Below are positions 1-5,143 of a stretch of DNA of 6,340 nucleotides, in pieces. Numbering within the stretch: the stretch's first letter is position 1; the number at the start of each line of letters is the position of its first letter. The DNA is from CAYJFK01 sp964369475 (GTDB lineage Bacteria; Bacillota; Clostridia; Oscillospirales; Feifaniaceae). The notes under the pieces are model-generated. The model was not told the DNA's origin. It worked only from the letters and a program-made list of their open reading frames with translations, and searched no databases. Location: contig CAYJFK010000094.1 of assembly GCA_964369475.1 (NCBI GenBank), forward strand, positions 1 to 6,340, written 5' to 3'. The translations under genes were made by a program, and so were the position numbers.

Positions 1-54
1 AATCAGCTTTAGCTGATTTCTCAGCTTGGAGAAAACACTTTTTCTCCAAGCTGA
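1..54. repeat. Dispersed intergenic repeat, copy A (right end of the MITE-like element)
   Basis: Two back-to-back hairpins. The first pairs AATCAGCT (1-8) with AGCTGATT (11-18). The second pairs 21-35 (TCAGCTTGGAGAAAA) with 40-54 (TTTTCTCCAAGCTGA) around a 4-base loop, 15 perfect pairs. The same block recurs at 2759-2813, differing in the first loop (TTT versus GCC) and by one or two bases in the T-run between the hairpins. The copy may continue left of the window. It lies immediately beside a terminator hairpin, as the second copy does. The match is seen directly; the mobile-repeat interpretation is inference from the fuller copy. Confidence 0.8.
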
Positions 55-55
55 C

Positions 56-86
56 AAAAAGACCGCTCCAAAAGAGCGGTCTTTTT
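56..86 (-). terminator. Bidirectional intrinsic terminator of the SDR-AKR unit
   Basis: A perfect 13-base inverted repeat, AAAAAGACCGCTC (56-68) and GAGCGGTCTTTTT (74-86), with a 5-base loop. It gives a GC-rich stem with a T-tract on either strand. It lies 49 bases past the aldo/keto reductase stop, so on the minus strand it should end that transcript. It could equally end a plus-strand gene entering from the left. Between it and the stop codon lie a GGGGAATTCCCC palindrome (101-112) and a competing CCCC-AAAA-GGGG hairpin (109-120). Confidence 0.9.
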
Positions 87-134
87 GTGTATTATTCAAA
101 GGGGAATTCCCCAAAAGGGGGTAATTTTGAAGGC

Positions 135-1286
135 TTATTTCGTGCCAAAAATCTCTTTGGCTTGCCTCATGTTTTCTATGATCTTAACAGCAAATGGGCA
201 GTTGCTTTCGCAGTTTCCGCACTCGATGCAGTCCGATGCATTTGCACTTAGCGAATGGTAGTGCGACATAACGGTCGGCGGCACTTCGTTGTTGTCCCTT
301 GCGATGTCCAAAAACTTTGTAACGGTCGCAACGTCTATGTTCATGGGACATGGCAGACAGTGATTACAATACATGCACTTGCCTGTCATTTTAATCTTAT
401 CGGCAGAGCTTAGAATTGTCGAGTAGTCCCTTTCCTCGTCGGAGCATGTTGTATAACCGAGAGCGTGGGTTAGCTCTTCCTTTGTGTTGCAACCTATCAG
501 CACCGATGTAACGGCAGGACGTGTTAGGCAGTAGTGACAGCACTGCGCCACCGACATTGCCACTTTAAAGGGAGAGCTCTCTGCCTTTAAAAGCGAGCCT
601 GCACCGAGTGCCTTCATAACGGTAATGCCAACGCCAAGGCGCTCGCATTCCGAGTATAGTTTTTGGCGAGTAGCGTTAACTACCCACTCGGTTTCATTAA
701 GGCCTTTGTATTCGAGCAGCTCGTTAACGTCGGCCTTCTCGTCCTCTAAATCGTAGGCCGGATTGATGCTAAACATAAGCACATCGATAAGCCCTGTTTC
801 TATCATTTTAAGAGCAACAAGGGGATTGTGCGAGCTAACGCCGAGATGCTTAATAACGCCCTTTGCCTTAAGCTCCTTGGCATATTCAATTATCTCGCCG
901 CCAAAAATAACCTCGTAATCTTCAAAGGTGTCGACATAATGGATCATTCCGACGTCGATATAATCTGTCTTAAGATCGCTTAAAAGCTCCTCGAAAGAGG
1001 CCTTTGTCTTTGCAAGATCTCTCGTTCTCTCGTACTGACCGTCCTGCATGGTCGTACATAGATGCCCTTGTATAAGCATCTTTTCTCTGCGGCCGACAAG
1101 CGCCTCGCCTATTGCCTTTCTTGTCTCGGGTTGAGGCATAAAGATGTCGATGTAATTTACACCGTTATCCATCGCATGACCGACAATGTCGGCTACATGC
1201 TCGAGCGGTTTATCGATAAACCACTCGCCGCCAAGGCCTATCACACTGACCTCTAAGTTAGTTCTTCCAAGCTTCTTGTAATCCAT
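135..1286 (-). CDS. Aldo/keto reductase with C-terminal two-cluster [4Fe-4S] ferredoxin-like domain
   Basis: 383 aa, a cytoplasmic oxidoreductase of unknown substrate. Residues 1 to about 285 form an AKR TIM barrel (opening with LGRTNLEVSVIGLGG; VNYID 43-47; MIHYVD 114-119; GVSSHNP near 150). Residues 302-383 are ferredoxin-like: C304-x2-C307-x2-C310-x2-C313-P and C353-x2-C356-x2-C359-x3-C363-P, fit for two [4Fe-4S] clusters. Of the AKR catalytic tetrad, Asp47 and His116 are present. The usual Tyr falls in MPQPE (50-54), and the usual Lys aligns with His75 (IQGH), so the active site is atypical. The start is ATG at 1286 behind AGGGGGA (1297-1291). It lies 79 bases after the SDR gene on the same strand with no terminator between, so the two are probably co-transcribed. 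The clusters imply electron exchange with a ferredoxin or flavin partner rather than simple NAD(P)H chemistry; that part is inference. Confidence 0.93.
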   Translation of the reverse strand: MDYKKLGRTNLEVSVIGLGGEWFIDKPLEHVADIVGHAMDNGVNYIDIFMPQPETRKAIGEALVGRREKMLIQGHLCTTMQDGQYERTRDLAKTKASFEELLSDLKTDYIDVGMIHYVDTFEDYEVIFGGEIIEYAKELKAKGVIKHLGVSSHNPLVALKMIETGLIDVLMFSINPAYDLEDEKADVNELLEYKGLNETEWVVNATRQKLYSECERLGVGITVMKALGAGSLLKAESSPFKVAMSVAQCCHYCLTRPAVTSVLIGCNTKEELTHALGYTTCSDEERDYSTILSSADKIKMTGKCMYCNHCLPCPMNIDVATVTKFLDIARDNNEVPPTVMSHYHSLSANASDCIECGNCESNCPFAVKIIENMRQAKEIFGTK

Positions 1287-1365
1287 TTTGTCCCCCTAAA
1301 ATTGTATTTAGTTATATGGCATTTGCAAAAATTTATCGTGAGCTTACTTATAACAATACGAAAAT

Positions 1366-2088
1366 TTAGTTGTCTTGTCTTGTGTCTGCAATTTGGATTT
1401 CTCTAAGGTTAACGCCCTGTGGCAACTCGTATGCAAACTTTATCGTCTTTGCAACATCGGCAGTTGTAATGCTGTTTGCGCCGACATCTGCCTTCCAAGC
1501 GTTGTAGCCCTCTTTAATCTCGTCGCTCGTTGTGTGGCTTAGTAGCTCTGTCGCAACGGCTCCTGGGCAAATTCTCATAACTCTGACATTGTGCGCCGAC
1601 ATTTCCATTCTTGCAACTTCCGATAGGCCTACAACGCCGTACTTAGATGCGCAATATGCCGCATGGTTGCCAAAGGGCTTAAGGCCTGCAATGGAGGAAA
1701 GGTTAACTATTGTACCGCAGTTTCTCTCCTTCATGTCGTTCATAACTATCTGCATACCGTTCATAACGCCCATAACATTAACGTCGAGCATTTTCTGCCA
1801 CTCTGCCGCATCTTGTGTTTCAAGATTGCCAAGCAGCATAAGGCCTGCGTTATTTATAATTAAATCTGTCTTGCCGTATTTTTCCTCGGCAAATCTAACG
1901 GCCGCTTCAAACTCTGCCTTATTTGTAACATCTACCTTTTTGCATATCGAGTTTGGAAGGTTCATCTCCTCGAGTAGCTCGACACGTCTTGCAAGAAGTA
2001 GAGTGGGGTATCCGTCGGCGCTAAACATCTTGGCAAGCTCTTTACCAAAGCCCGAGCTTGCACCTGTAATAACAACTAACTTTTTCAT
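1366..2088 (-). CDS. Short-chain dehydrogenase/reductase (classical SDR, YdfG-like)
   Basis: 240 aa from the preferred start; numbering here counts from the alternative start two codons upstream. It is a Rossmann-fold NAD(P)-dependent oxidoreductase. The cofactor motif is TGASSGFG (10-17), the NNAG motif is 81-84, and the catalytic tetrad is Asn106, Ser134, Tyr147 (YCASK) and Lys151. Arg36-Arg37 after the second strand, with no Asp there, suggests NADP(H) preference. The C-terminal LREIQIADTRQ is typical of the YdfG/3-hydroxy-acid dehydrogenase group; the substrate cannot be read from the sequence. AAGGAG (2104-2099) lies 10 bases before ATG 2088 and only 4 before an in-frame TTG at 2094, so ATG is preferred. 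It is transcribed from a near-consensus promoter in the gap shared with the HxlR regulator and is followed by the aldo/keto reductase gene. Confidence 0.93.
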   Translation of the reverse strand: MKKLVVITGASSGFGKELAKMFSADGYPTLLLARRVELLEEMNLPNSICKKVDVTNKAEFEAAVRFAEEKYGKTDLIINNAGLMLLGNLETQDAAEWQKMLDVNVMGVMNGMQIVMNDMKERNCGTIVNLSSIAGLKPFGNHAAYCASKYGVVGLSEVARMEMSAHNVRVMRICPGAVATELLSHTTSDEIKEGYNAWKADVGANSITTADVAKTIKFAYELPQGVNLREIQIADTRQDN

Positions 2089-2105
2089 TTTCAAAAATCT
2101 CCTTA

Positions 2106-2134
2106 TTGACCTTTTTGTTATAATAGTATAAAAT
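2106..2134 (+). promoter_or_regulatory. Putative promoter of the HxlR regulator gene
   Basis: TTGACC (2106-2111) as -35, a 17-base spacer and TAAAAT (2129-2134) as -10, predicting transcription from about 2141 and a leader of about 80 bases. The -10 lies inside the palindrome 2119-2143, which suits autoregulation. The -35 lies just beside the ribosome binding site of the divergent SDR gene. Confidence 0.5.
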
Positions 2135-2143
2135 ACTGTTATA
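2119..2143. promoter_or_regulatory. Candidate operator 1: 25-base interrupted palindrome
   Basis: Arms TATAA (2119-2123) plus AGTAT (2125-2129), mirrored by ATACT (2133-2137) plus TTATA (2139-2143) about a 3-base AAA centre. Ten of 11 arm positions pair. It covers the -10 of the plus-strand promoter and lies just downstream of the predicted minus-strand start (about 2146), so one dimer could block both directions. HxlR-family proteins are known to bind AT-rich palindromes in such divergent gaps; binding here is inferred. Confidence 0.55.
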
Positions 2144-2152
2144 GACGTTTTT

Positions 2153-2181
2153 ATTATAAAAGCTATTCAATGTACCGTCAA
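2153..2181 (-). promoter_or_regulatory. Near-consensus promoter of the SDR-AKR unit
   Basis: Read on the minus strand: TTGACG (2181-2176), exactly 17 bases, then TATAAT (2158-2153). This is 5/6 and 6/6 to the sigma-70/sigma-A consensus. Transcription would start near 2146, giving a leader of about 58 bases before the ATG at 2088. Such a strong promoter next to a regulator gene suggests control by repression. The predicted start lies to the right of the plus-strand start, so the two promoters face each other and their transcripts overlap by a few bases. Confidence 0.75.
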
Positions 2182-2192
2182 TACGGCACATT
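2169..2192. promoter_or_regulatory. Candidate operator 2: 24-base interrupted palindrome over the SDR -35
   Basis: AATGT-A-CCGT (2169-2178), centre CAAT, ACGG-C-ACATT (2183-2192). Nine of 10 arm positions are complementary. It encloses the -35 element (2181-2176) of the minus-strand promoter. Its sequence differs from operator 1, so it may be bound by a different regulator or be a second, stronger site for the same one. Confidence 0.5.
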
Positions 2193-2221
2193 TAGTTCAG
2201 TAAGGGAAAAAGAGGTAACTA

Positions 2222-2575
2222 ATGGAAAAGGTACAAGTAAATTCAGAAATAGAGATAACACTTAAAATGATAGGTGGCAAGTGCAAGCCGCTGATACTCT
2301 ACATGCTAATAGAGGACGGGACAAAGCGCTTTAAGGATTTGATGTGCTCTGTAACCGAGGTTTCGCAAAAAACGCTGACAAATCAGCTCCGTGAACTTGA
2401 AGCAGATGGACTTATAACACGCAAGGCATATAGCGAAATCCCGCCAAGGGTGGAATATTCTGTAACCGAAATGGGCGAAACGCTCTTTCCCATACTGGAG
2501 TTAATGTGCGAGTGGGGCGAAAAGAACAACAACGGCAGATTTGAGATAATAAACCCCCAATGCGACGGCGAGTAG
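2222..2575 (+). CDS. HxlR-family winged helix-turn-helix transcriptional regulator
   Basis: 117 aa, the usual length for this family of dimeric DNA-binding proteins. Family landmarks are GGK (18-20), RFKDL (36-40), SQKTLTNQLRELEADGLITR (48-67, recognition helix and start of the wing) and PPRVEYSVTEMG (74-85). The residue after GGK is Cys21 where the family normally has Trp; other cysteines are 42, 96 and 114. HxlR relatives such as YodB and HypR sense quinones, aldehydes or hypochlorite through cysteines, so a thiol switch is possible but unproven here. The start is ATG 2222 behind AGAGGT (2211-2216). It diverges from the SDR-AKR unit and probably regulates it. Downstream it converges on the metal-ATPase cluster. 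Confidence 0.92.
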   Translation: MEKVQVNSEIEITLKMIGGKCKPLILYMLIEDGTKRFKDLMCSVTEVSQKTLTNQLRELEADGLITRKAYSEIPPRVEYSVTEMGETLFPILELMCEWGEKNNNGRFEIINPQCDGE

Positions 2576-2620
2576 GGGGGGCAGATCCCCTTTGCTACAC
2601 TGTATAGCGCCCCGATACCG

Positions 2621-2651
2621 AAAAAAAACGGATAGCATTTTGCTATCCGTT
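2621..2651 (-). terminator. Strong minus-strand terminator hairpin (left copy of a duplicated hairpin)
   Basis: AACGGATAGCA (2627-2637), loop TTT, TGCTATCCGTT (2641-2651): 11 perfect pairs. The A-run at 2621-2628 becomes an 8-T tract on the minus strand, so this should end leftward transcripts of the metal-ATPase cluster. There is no T-tract on the plus side (TTCAGG follows). The hairpin is repeated at 2813-2837 with one base changed. Confidence 0.75.
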
Positions 2652-2812
2652 CAGGCTGGAGAAAAACTAAAATCAAGCCCCTTCGGAAGGAGGGGGAGCG
2701 GCGAGGGGGCACCATCAGGGTGCCCTCTGGCGTTAAATTCCCGCCCCGAGGGCGTTAAAATCAGCGCCAGCTGATTTTTTCAGCTTGGAGAAAACACTTT
2801 TTCTCCAAGCTG
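2652..2812. mobile_element. 161-base MITE-like non-autonomous repeat element
   Basis: This fills most of the 334-base gene-free stretch 2576-2909. Its ends are imperfect terminal inverted repeats: TCAGGCTGGAGAAAAA (2651-2666) and, on the other strand from 2813 to 2798, TCAGCTTGGAGAAAAA, identical at 14 of 16 positions. The interior is GC-rich and structured: CCTTCGGAAGG near 2680, a GGGCACC/GGTGCCC hairpin (2707-2713/2719-2725), GCCCTC/GAGGGC (2722-2727/2748-2753), then the two terminal hairpins. The element is flanked by near-identical 25-base hairpins (2627-2651 and 2813-2837, 24/25). Its right third recurs at 1-54. It has no coding capacity. The mobile interpretation is inference; alternatively it is a static dispersed repeat family. 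Confidence 0.55.
2757..2780 (+). terminator. Plus-strand intrinsic terminator after the HxlR gene, within the repeat element
   Basis: AAAATCAGC (2757-2765), loop GCCA, GCTGATTTT (2770-2778), running into six T (2775-2780). It is the first hairpin with a proper T-tract met by plus-strand transcription leaving the HxlR gene. On the minus strand it also gives a short T4 tail. It corresponds to the first hairpin of the copy at the left window edge. Confidence 0.65.
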
Positions 2813-2813
2813 A
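2759..2813. repeat. Dispersed intergenic repeat, copy B
   Basis: The second copy of the block at 1-54: a short AATCAGC/GCTGATT hairpin followed by a 15-pair hairpin (2780-2794 with 2799-2813, loop CACT). The 15-pair hairpin and its loop are identical in both copies. It forms the right end of the MITE-like element. Confidence 0.8.
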
Positions 2814-2839
2814 ACGGATAGCATTTTGTTATCCGTTTT
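2813..2839 (+). terminator. Terminator hairpin (right copy of the duplicated hairpin)
   Basis: AACGGATAGC (2813-2822) pairs with GTTATCCGTT (2828-2837), including one G-T wobble, followed by TTTT (2836-2839) on the plus strand. It differs from 2627-2651 by one C-to-T change that preserves pairing as G-U in plus-strand RNA. It keeps the T-tract, while the left copy keeps the A-tract. Confidence 0.6.
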
Positions 2840-2909
2840 ATAAATTTATTTCGCAAGGGTTTTAAATGCCCCATATAATGACCGAGCCTTAACATAGGAA
2901 ACAGACCTA

Positions 2910-2990
2910 CTACTTGTGCGTATAGCCTGTCCAAATACACATAATCATGGCGAAAACTGCTACATACGACCAAAATTTATGCTGTTTCAT
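2910..2990 (-). CDS. 26-aa single-helix membrane peptide overlapping the ATPase stop (DUF6219-like)
   Basis: A short gene starting at ATG 2990 and ending at TAG 2910. It opens MKQHKFW, continues with a hydrophobic stretch at about residues 8-20 (SYVAVFAMIMCIW) and ends TGYTHK. This looks like one short transmembrane helix with basic ends, one Cys and three His. The start lies within the last codons of the ATPase gene in another frame (14-base overlap), with GGAGG 9 bases upstream inside the ATPase coding sequence, so translational coupling is expected. From memory it resembles the tiny proteins named DUF6219 that occur beside such ATPases, but that name needs a profile search. Possible roles are a small regulatory subunit of the pump or a membrane peptide of the same compartment; the sequence does not decide. 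Confidence 0.62.
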   Translation of the reverse strand: MKQHKFWSYVAVFAMIMCIWTGYTHK

Positions 2991-5109
2991 AACTCTCTAC
3001 CTCCAAAAAATCTACTTCGTCTTGTTTTTTCATCAAGGGGTTTGTCGAGGTCAGGGTAAGCGCTATTGTCGAGGCGTTGTGTAGCCATGCTGATGCGCCT
3101 GCCGTAACAACTCCCATTATGCCAAGCATAATAAGTGCCGAGTTAAATGTTACTATAATGCCGTATTGCCTGTATATCTTGTTCATTAGCTTTTGCGAAA
3201 GCCTTCTTATTTCCACTATCTTTGTAAGCTCGTGCGACATAACCGATAGGTCAGCGACCTCACGAGCAATGTCTGATGAGCCGTTTAATGTAAGCGAAAC
3301 ATCGGCAACGCTAAGGGCCGGGGTGTCGTTTATTCCGTCGCCCACCATTAAAATGGTGCGACCCTCTGCCTTGAGCTTTTCTATTATTGCCGCCTTGCCG
3401 TCGGGGAGAACAGAGGCATAGTATTTGTCGATTCCAATAAGATCGCTTATATACTTTGCGTTGCTCTCGCCGTCGCCTGTAATCATGAATATGTCTTTAA
3501 TGCCCTCTTGTTTTAGAAGTTCTATTGTTTTTCTTGCATCCTCTCTCGGGGGATCGTTTATGCATATAATGCCTAACAGTTGGCCGTCGACCGCTAAGTA
3601 TACCGCACTGCTGCTGCCGATTTGCTCTGTAATCCATGCTTCCTTTTCGGTGGGGTAGGGGACTTTTTCGTCTTCAAATATAAAGTGCTTGCTACCTATT
3701 ACAGAGTGCATACCGTTGTATATGCTGGCTATACCGTGAGCCACGATATATTCAACCTTGCCATGCTCCTCCGGGTGATGTATTCCCTTAGACTTTGCCT
3801 CGCCCACGATGGAGGCCGCCACGCTATGAGGGAAGTGCTCCTCCAAACATGCGGCTATTTTTAAAACGTCCTGCTCGCTGTATTTGTCGGTTAGCGATAT
3901 AACCTTTGTAACCTTTGGCACAGCGCTTGTAAGTGTGCCTGTCTTGTCAAATACAATGGTGTCGACCTTTGACATGACCTCGAGGTACTTCCCGCCCTTA
4001 ACCAAAATTTCCCTGTTAACGCTCTCCTTTAGAGCCGAAATAATTGTAATGGGGGTCGTTAACTTTATGGCGCAAGAGAAGTCTACCATTAACACGGAAA
4101 GAGCTCTTGTTATACTGCCTGTTAGGGCAAGCGTTGCAAGGAATAGCCCAAAACTTACAGGGACAATGTCGTCGGCAAGGCGCTCGGCACGGCCTTGGAC
4201 AAGTGCCTTTTCTTTTTCGCCCGTGTCGATAAGGTCTATTATCTTGGCAATTCTCGAGTCGTTTTGTAGGCTCAAAACAGCCACGTCTATTTCGCCGTCC
4301 TCTATAACGGTACCTGCAAATACAGTGCTGTCGACCGATTTGTGAACGGGGATCGGCTCGCCTGTCATGGTGGCCTCGTTTATAAGAGCATCGCCACGCA
4401 CAACAGTTCCGTCTATCGGGATAAGGCTTCCCTTGCGAATTCGGATAACATCGCCGACAGTTATGCTACCGTGGTCGACCTCTGTTTCCTCGCCGTCCTT
4501 AATAAGCCAAACCTTGTCGACATTAATTTTAAGGCTCTGTGCCAAGGCGTGCTTTGCACGAAGGTTGGAGTATTCGAGCAGGAGATCAGATAGCCCGAGC
4601 AAGAACATTGTGGAAGATGCCGCTTTGTAGTTTCTGGAAAGTAGCGATGCGCCTATTGCCGTGCCGTCCAAGACCTCTACATTTATCTTCTTTGCCGCAA
4701 GTGACCTAAAGCCATTTGCGATGTAGGGGATAGAGCGCAGTAGTGTATAAGCACGGTTTAGCGGCATGGGCAAAGCGACCTGTCTTAAACCGTAGTACAG
4801 GCAGTGCTTTGCTATCTTCTTTTTTGTGACATTTTCTAAAATTTTCGCCCGCTCCTCCTCGGAGGGGATACCGTCTGCTATCTCGCCGAGGCTGAGTGCG
4901 GAAATGGTCTTTAAAACCAAATCCCTTGTGGATTTTTTGTTATAATGGATAAGTACCGAGCCGTTTATCTCGTTCGCTTTGACCTCTGTTACACCATATA
5001 AAGAAAGGAGCAGTTCGGATAAACCGTAAGCCTGCTCCTTGGTTATGATATATTTACCAAAGCGAATTCGAAGCCTTGTCGGCTTATCACAAATAATGTG
5101 ATAATTCAT
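2977..5109 (-). CDS. P1B-type heavy-metal translocating ATPase, FezB-like (S-C-A motif)
   Basis: 710 aa, an integral membrane ATP-driven metal pump. Residues 1-75 look like a degenerate heavy-metal-associated domain without CxxC. Weak hydrophobic stretches at about 104-118, 122-138 and 162-178 precede the actuator domain (TGE 249-251). Helices follow at about 315-333 and 336-358, the latter carrying S345-C346-A347 instead of CPC. The phosphorylation site is D388-KTGT. The HP dipeptide is replaced by H428-S429 in EEHFPHS. TGD is 544-546, GDGxND is 590-595, and two final helices span about 646-688. The start is ATG 5109 behind AAGGAG (5120-5115). It lies 34 bases after the DUF6110-like gene, so the two form one operon. 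The motif and neighbour match my recollection of the P1B-6 group, which includes FezB of ferrosome iron granules. Iron is therefore the favoured cargo, with manganese or zinc as alternatives. Confidence 0.93.
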   Translation of the reverse strand: MNYHIICDKPTRLRIRFGKYIITKEQAYGLSELLLSLYGVTEVKANEINGSVLIHYNKKSTRDLVLKTISALSLGEIADGIPSEEERAKILENVTKKKIAKHCLYYGLRQVALPMPLNRAYTLLRSIPYIANGFRSLAAKKINVEVLDGTAIGASLLSRNYKAASSTMFLLGLSDLLLEYSNLRAKHALAQSLKINVDKVWLIKDGEETEVDHGSITVGDVIRIRKGSLIPIDGTVVRGDALINEATMTGEPIPVHKSVDSTVFAGTVIEDGEIDVAVLSLQNDSRIAKIIDLIDTGEKEKALVQGRAERLADDIVPVSFGLFLATLALTGSITRALSVLMVDFSCAIKLTTPITIISALKESVNREILVKGGKYLEVMSKVDTIVFDKTGTLTSAVPKVTKVISLTDKYSEQDVLKIAACLEEHFPHSVAASIVGEAKSKGIHHPEEHGKVEYIVAHGIASIYNGMHSVIGSKHFIFEDEKVPYPTEKEAWITEQIGSSSAVYLAVDGQLLGIICINDPPREDARKTIELLKQEGIKDIFMITGDGESNAKYISDLIGIDKYYASVLPDGKAAIIEKLKAEGRTILMVGDGINDTPALSVADVSLTLNGSSDIAREVADLSVMSHELTKIVEIRRLSQKLMNKIYRQYGIIVTFNSALIMLGIMGVVTAGASAWLHNASTIALTLTSTNPLMKKQDEVDFLEVESYETA

Positions 5110-5143
5110 AAATTCTCCTTTAGAAATTTACTCGCAACAAAAA

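Noticed and set aside
1294..1328. Possible internal promoter before the aldo/keto reductase (TTGCAA, 16 bases, TACAAT on the minus strand)
   Set aside because: The predicted transcript would begin inside the ribosome binding site, leaving almost no leader; co-transcription with the SDR gene is simpler.
2089..2094. TTG at 2094 as the SDR start
   Set aside because: It lies only 4 bases after AAGGAG; the ATG at 2088, 10 bases away, is a stronger initiator. The difference is only two residues.
1532..2131. Long plus-strand open frame opposite the SDR gene, and similar frames opposite the ATPase (3077-3421, 3884-4345, 4367-4630)
   Set aside because: They are antisense shadows of well-conserved enzymes, lack family features and have no ribosome binding sites I can support.
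2592..2774. Plus-strand open frame through the repeat element
   Set aside because: It is translation of a GC-rich structured repeat, without a ribosome binding site; frames of this kind are common artefacts in such repeats.
2621..2839. CRISPR array
   Set aside because: There are only two copies of each hairpin, with no regular spacers and no cas genes; the pattern is terminator and repeat-element structure.
2761..2973. Minus-strand open frame of 44-70 residues after the ATPase (including MLRLGHYMGHLKPLRNK)
   Set aside because: No convincing ribosome binding site at either Met. It overlaps the 26-aa peptide in another frame, and its second half is only translation of the terminator hairpins and repeat. 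The segment 2840-2905 may still deserve a homology check.
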